64,000 bases of DNA from contig NZ_FNNI01000006.1 of assembly GCF_900106955.1 (NCBI RefSeq), positions 310,001 through 374,000 of the forward strand, written 5' to 3'. The notes below the pieces were generated by a model. The model was not told where the DNA came from, did not search any database, and worked only from the letters and a program-made list of their open reading frames with translations. A program made the position numbers and the translations under genes. Shown in pieces: positions 61,788 through 64,000 of this stretch (the first letter of the stretch is position 1; each line of letters begins with the position of its first letter). Source of the stretch: Aidingimonas halophila (GTDB taxonomy: Bacteria; Pseudomonadota; Gammaproteobacteria; Pseudomonadales; Halomonadaceae).

Positions 61788-61820
61788 GATCTCATGAACG
61801 ATAATACACGCCATGAGATC
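61788..61820. promoter_or_regulatory. Perfect 9-bp inverted repeat in the uspA-side promoter region
   Basis: GATCTCATG (61788-61796) and CATGAGATC (61812-61820), spacer 15 bases. It lies in the 211-base divergent gap between the YajC-like gene and the universal stress protein gene. The centre-to-centre distance of the arms is 24 bases, roughly two helical turns, so both arms face the same side of the DNA; a dimeric regulator site is plausible. Confidence 0.5.
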
Positions 61821-61910
61821 ATACATTGATATAAACCATTGTCGTCAGGAGATATTCGACCTAAAGTGTGAAACAAATTGCCACTTGATGGATGTCCGGG
61901 AGACGAACCC

Positions 61911-62366
61911 ATGAGCAACGAATATCACCATGTGCTGGTCGCCGTCGATCTGACCAAGGATTCACACAAGGTACTGGAGCGCGCCCTCCCCATTGCTGAG
62001 CGCAACAATGCCAAACTGTCGATCATCCACACACTGGAACCACTCGGCTTTGCCTATGGCGGCGATATCCCGATGGATCTGACCAGCATTCAAGACCAAC
62101 TGGACGACCACGCCAAGCAGCGTCTGGCAGAGATCGCCGACCCACATAACGTGGCACGTGAGAACCAGCACGTTGTGGTTGGTATGCCCGACACGGAAAT
62201 CCATCGCTTTGCCGATGACAACGACGTCGACCTGATCGTTGTCGGCTCCCATGGACGCCATGGGTTTGCCCTGCTGCTGGGCTCGACGTCAACTGGTGTG
62301 CTTCACGGTGCCAAATGCGATGTCCTGGCAGTACGCGTTGGCCAGGATGGTGAAACCGACGAGTGA
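61911..62366 (+). CDS. Universal stress protein A family
   Basis: 151 aa, the usual UspA length. Starts HHVLVAVDLTKDS; the nucleotide-binding pattern G-x2-G-x9-G(S/T) is visible in VGSHGRHGFALLLGSTSTGVL. The ATG at 61911 is preceded by GGGAGA; an ATG-less upstream extension is not used. Followed by a hairpin. Confidence 0.93.
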   Translation: MSNEYHHVLVAVDLTKDSHKVLERALPIAERNNAKLSIIHTLEPLGFAYGGDIPMDLTSIQDQLDDHAKQRLAEIADPHNVARENQHVVVGMPDTEIHRFADDNDVDLIVVGSHGRHGFALLLGSTSTGVLHGAKCDVLAVRVGQDGETDE

Positions 62367-62386
62367 CACTGCTCCTTTTGGCTGGT

Positions 62387-62413
62387 AACCGCCACGCCTG
62401 ACACGTGGCGGTT
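62387..62413. terminator. Two-way terminator hairpin
   Basis: Perfect 10-bp stem AACCGCCACG / CGTGGCGGTT with a 7-base loop, 20 bases after the universal stress protein stop and 30 bases before the uup stop. Followed by a pyrimidine tract (CTTCCCT) on the plus strand. Confidence 0.75.
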
Positions 62414-62443
62414 CTTCCCTATCCGTTGGTCAGCCATGGGCTG

Positions 62444-64000
62444 CTACGACTCACCGGATGCCATCGCCTCCAACTCCATCCAACGTTCCATGGCTTGATC
62501 CAGTTCGGCCTGCTTGGCCGATAGTGCCTCCAGCGTGGATGTCACCGTGTCGGCATCCTGCTGATAGAAGCCCGGATCGCCCACCTGAGTCTCGAACTCG
62601 GCAATTTCCGCCTCCAACGCTTCGATCCTGGCCGGCAAGGCATCCAATTCGCGCTGTAGCTTGTAGGATAGCTTGGCTTTGCGCCTGGGCTGAGGGCTGG
62701 ACGAGGATTTTTGCGTTGTCCCGGTTGTCGTTTCTTGCGTTGTCGGCGCCGACACCGGTTCCGGTGATTGACGAGTAGCCAGAGTATCCCACGGCGCTGG
62801 AGGGAGTTTCCCGCCCTGACGCACCCAATCACTGTAGCCACCGACGTAATCACGAACTATTCCCTCGCCTTCGAACGCCAGCACACCCGTCACGACATTG
62901 TCCATGAAGGTTCGATCGTGTGAAACCAGCAACAGAGTGCCATCGAACTCAAGTAGCAGTTCTTCCAGTAGCTCGAGGGTTTCAACATCCAGATCGTTGG
63001 TCGGCTCATCGAGCACGAGGACATTGGCAGGCTGAGTGAATAGCTTGGCGAGCAGCAAGCGATTGGACTCGCCTCCCGACAGCGACCTGACAGGCTGACG
63101 TGCTCGTTCAGGGGTAAACAGGAAATCCTGCAGATAGCCCATGACGTGCTTGGACTTCCCACCGACAGTGACACGATCGCTACCTTGTGCCACGTTGTCA
63201 TACACAGTCTTCTCGGGTTCCAGGCCGGCACGCAACTGATCGAAATAGGCCACCAGCACATTCGTACCCAAGCGCACCGTGCCTTCCGTAGGCTCCAGTT
63301 CGCCGAGCAGAATCTTGAGCAACGTCGTCTTTCCGGCGCCATTGCGACCAATCAGTCCAATACGATCACCACGCTGAATTTCCAGACTCAAATCGCGAAT
63401 CACCCAATCGTCGCCATAGCGATGGCTGACTTGAGATAACTCGACGACCCGCTTGCCACTGCGCTCTCCACTATCGACCGTCAAACTGGCCTTACCCTGA
63501 CGTTCCCGTCGCTGGCTTCGCTCCCTGCGCATCTGCTGCAGCGCTCTGACGCGACCTTCGTTACGCGTTCGCCGTGCTTTGATGCCCTGCCGGATCCAGG
63601 CTTCCTCACGCGCCAGTTTCTTGTCGAATTCGGCATTCTCACGCGCCTCGACCTCGAGCTCGTGAGTTTTCTGTTCCTGGTAAGTGGCATAGTCACCAGG
63701 ATATCGCCCCAACTTGCCCCGATCGAGCTCCAGAATACCCGTCGCCAGGCGTGACAGAAACGCCCGGTCATGCGTAATGAAGAGTACGGCGCCATTGAAG
63801 GCGAGCAACTGCTCTTCAAGCCAGGCGATAGTATCCAGGTCGAGGTGGTTGGTCGGCTCGTCCAGCAGCAGCAGATCAGGGTCGGCCACCAATGCTCTGG
63901 CCAGGGCGACACGGCGTCGCCACCCTCCCGACAGCGCCGTCATGGCCTCGTTCTCCGGCAGACCAAGACGGGTCAGGACCGTATCGATACGCTGGTGAAA
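62444..64000 (-). CDS. uup: ABC-F ATPase Uup, 5' end outside the window
   Basis: 518 codons are inside the window; the frame stays open to base 64000, so the N-terminus is missing. Two ABC domains without membrane helices: the first shows ALSGGWRRRVALARAL and LLLDEPTNHLDLDTI, the second GRNGAGKTTLLKIL, SLSGGESNRLLL and LVLDEPTNDLDVET. The C-terminal coiled coil after a low-complexity linker (TTQETTTGTTQKSSSSPQP) is typical of Uup, a ribosome- and DNA-associated protein affecting transposon excision. Confidence 0.93.
   Translation of the reverse strand, partial: FHQRIDTVLTRLGLPENEAMTALSGGWRRRVALARALVADPDLLLLDEPTNHLDLDTIAWLEEQLLAFNGAVLFITHDRAFLSRLATGILELDRGKLGRYPGDYATYQEQKTHELEVEARENAEFDKKLAREEAWIRQGIKARRTRNEGRVRALQQMRRERSQRRERQGKASLTVDSGERSGKRVVELSQVSHRYGDDWVIRDLSLEIQRGDRIGLIGRNGAGKTTLLKILLGELEPTEGTVRLGTNVLVAYFDQLRAGLEPEKTVYDNVAQGSDRVTVGGKSKHVMGYLQDFLFTPERARQPVRSLSGGESNRLLLAKLFTQPANVLVLDEPTNDLDVETLELLEELLLEFDGTLLLVSHDRTFMDNVVTGVLAFEGEGIVRDYVGGYSDWVRQGGKLPPAPWDTLATRQSPEPVSAPTTQETTTGTTQKSSSSPQPRRKAKLSYKLQRELDALPARIEALEAEIAEFETQVGDPGFYQQDADTVTSTLEALSAKQAELDQAMERWMELEAMASGES

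Overview
The window looks like chromosomal DNA of a halophilic gammaproteobacterium of the Halomonadaceae (Halomonas/Chromohalobacter type). Reasons: the leuCDB-asd, truA-trpFBA-accD-folC-dedD and ybeL/leuS-lptE-holA blocks are laid out as in Gammaproteobacteria; exported proteins are very acidic; and there is much machinery for compatible solutes and quaternary amines. Composition is even and GC-rich. I saw no rRNA, tRNA, insertion sequence, phage gene or CRISPR array. This is assignment by eye, without database searches.

Layout. 1-10987 (minus strand): dedD (cut by the window edge), folC, accD, trpA, trpB, trpF, truA, asd, leuB, leuD, leuC; fimV/usg, often found between asd and truA, are absent. 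11545-14626: a tripartite tricarboxylate-type transporter in the order tctB-tctC-tctA, with a perfect LacI-type palindrome upstream and a hairpin between tctC and tctA. 14798-24913: a LysR regulator, then a catabolic cluster: Rieske oxygenase, an orphan C-terminal lobe of a choline/betaine-binding protein, GMC oxidoreductase, Rieske reductase, aldehyde dehydrogenase, class II aldolase, GlxA-type regulator and an unassigned membrane protein. 24933-29759: ybeL, leuS, lptE, holA. 29868-34122: an NhaC-type antiporter and a P2-type cation ATPase. 34304-37847: an OpuC/Yeh-type osmoprotectant ABC importer, then a nitrilase-family hydrolase.

38960-43991: small conserved genes (PA2779/PA2778 pair, panE-like, PEBP, TetR, yjbQ, NDUFA9-like). 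44112-48804: the most unusual locus, a three-gene minus-strand operon (2OG-Fe(II) oxygenase, DddP-like M24 protein, MmsA-type dehydrogenase) divergent from a LysR gene across a LysR-type inverted repeat. The M24 protein aligns without gaps to the DMSP lyase DddP at all six metal ligands but has Gly in place of the proposed catalytic Asp. 48831-51505: YeaO-like protein, a proline-racemase-fold protein lacking both catalytic Cys, and a quinone-oxidoreductase-like protein. 51766-55805: cysJ, cysI and a flavodoxin-like gene. 55856-59213: fadA/fadB. 59443-64000: DUF5924 membrane protein, MarR regulator, YajC-like protein, universal stress protein and uup (cut by the window edge).

How they fit together: the left third is amino-acid and fatty-acid biosynthesis. 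The middle carries uptake and oxidative breakdown of small organic, probably N-methylated, compounds, together with ion and osmolyte transport. The right part carries sulfite reduction, beta-oxidation and the undescribed oxygenase/M24/dehydrogenase pathway.
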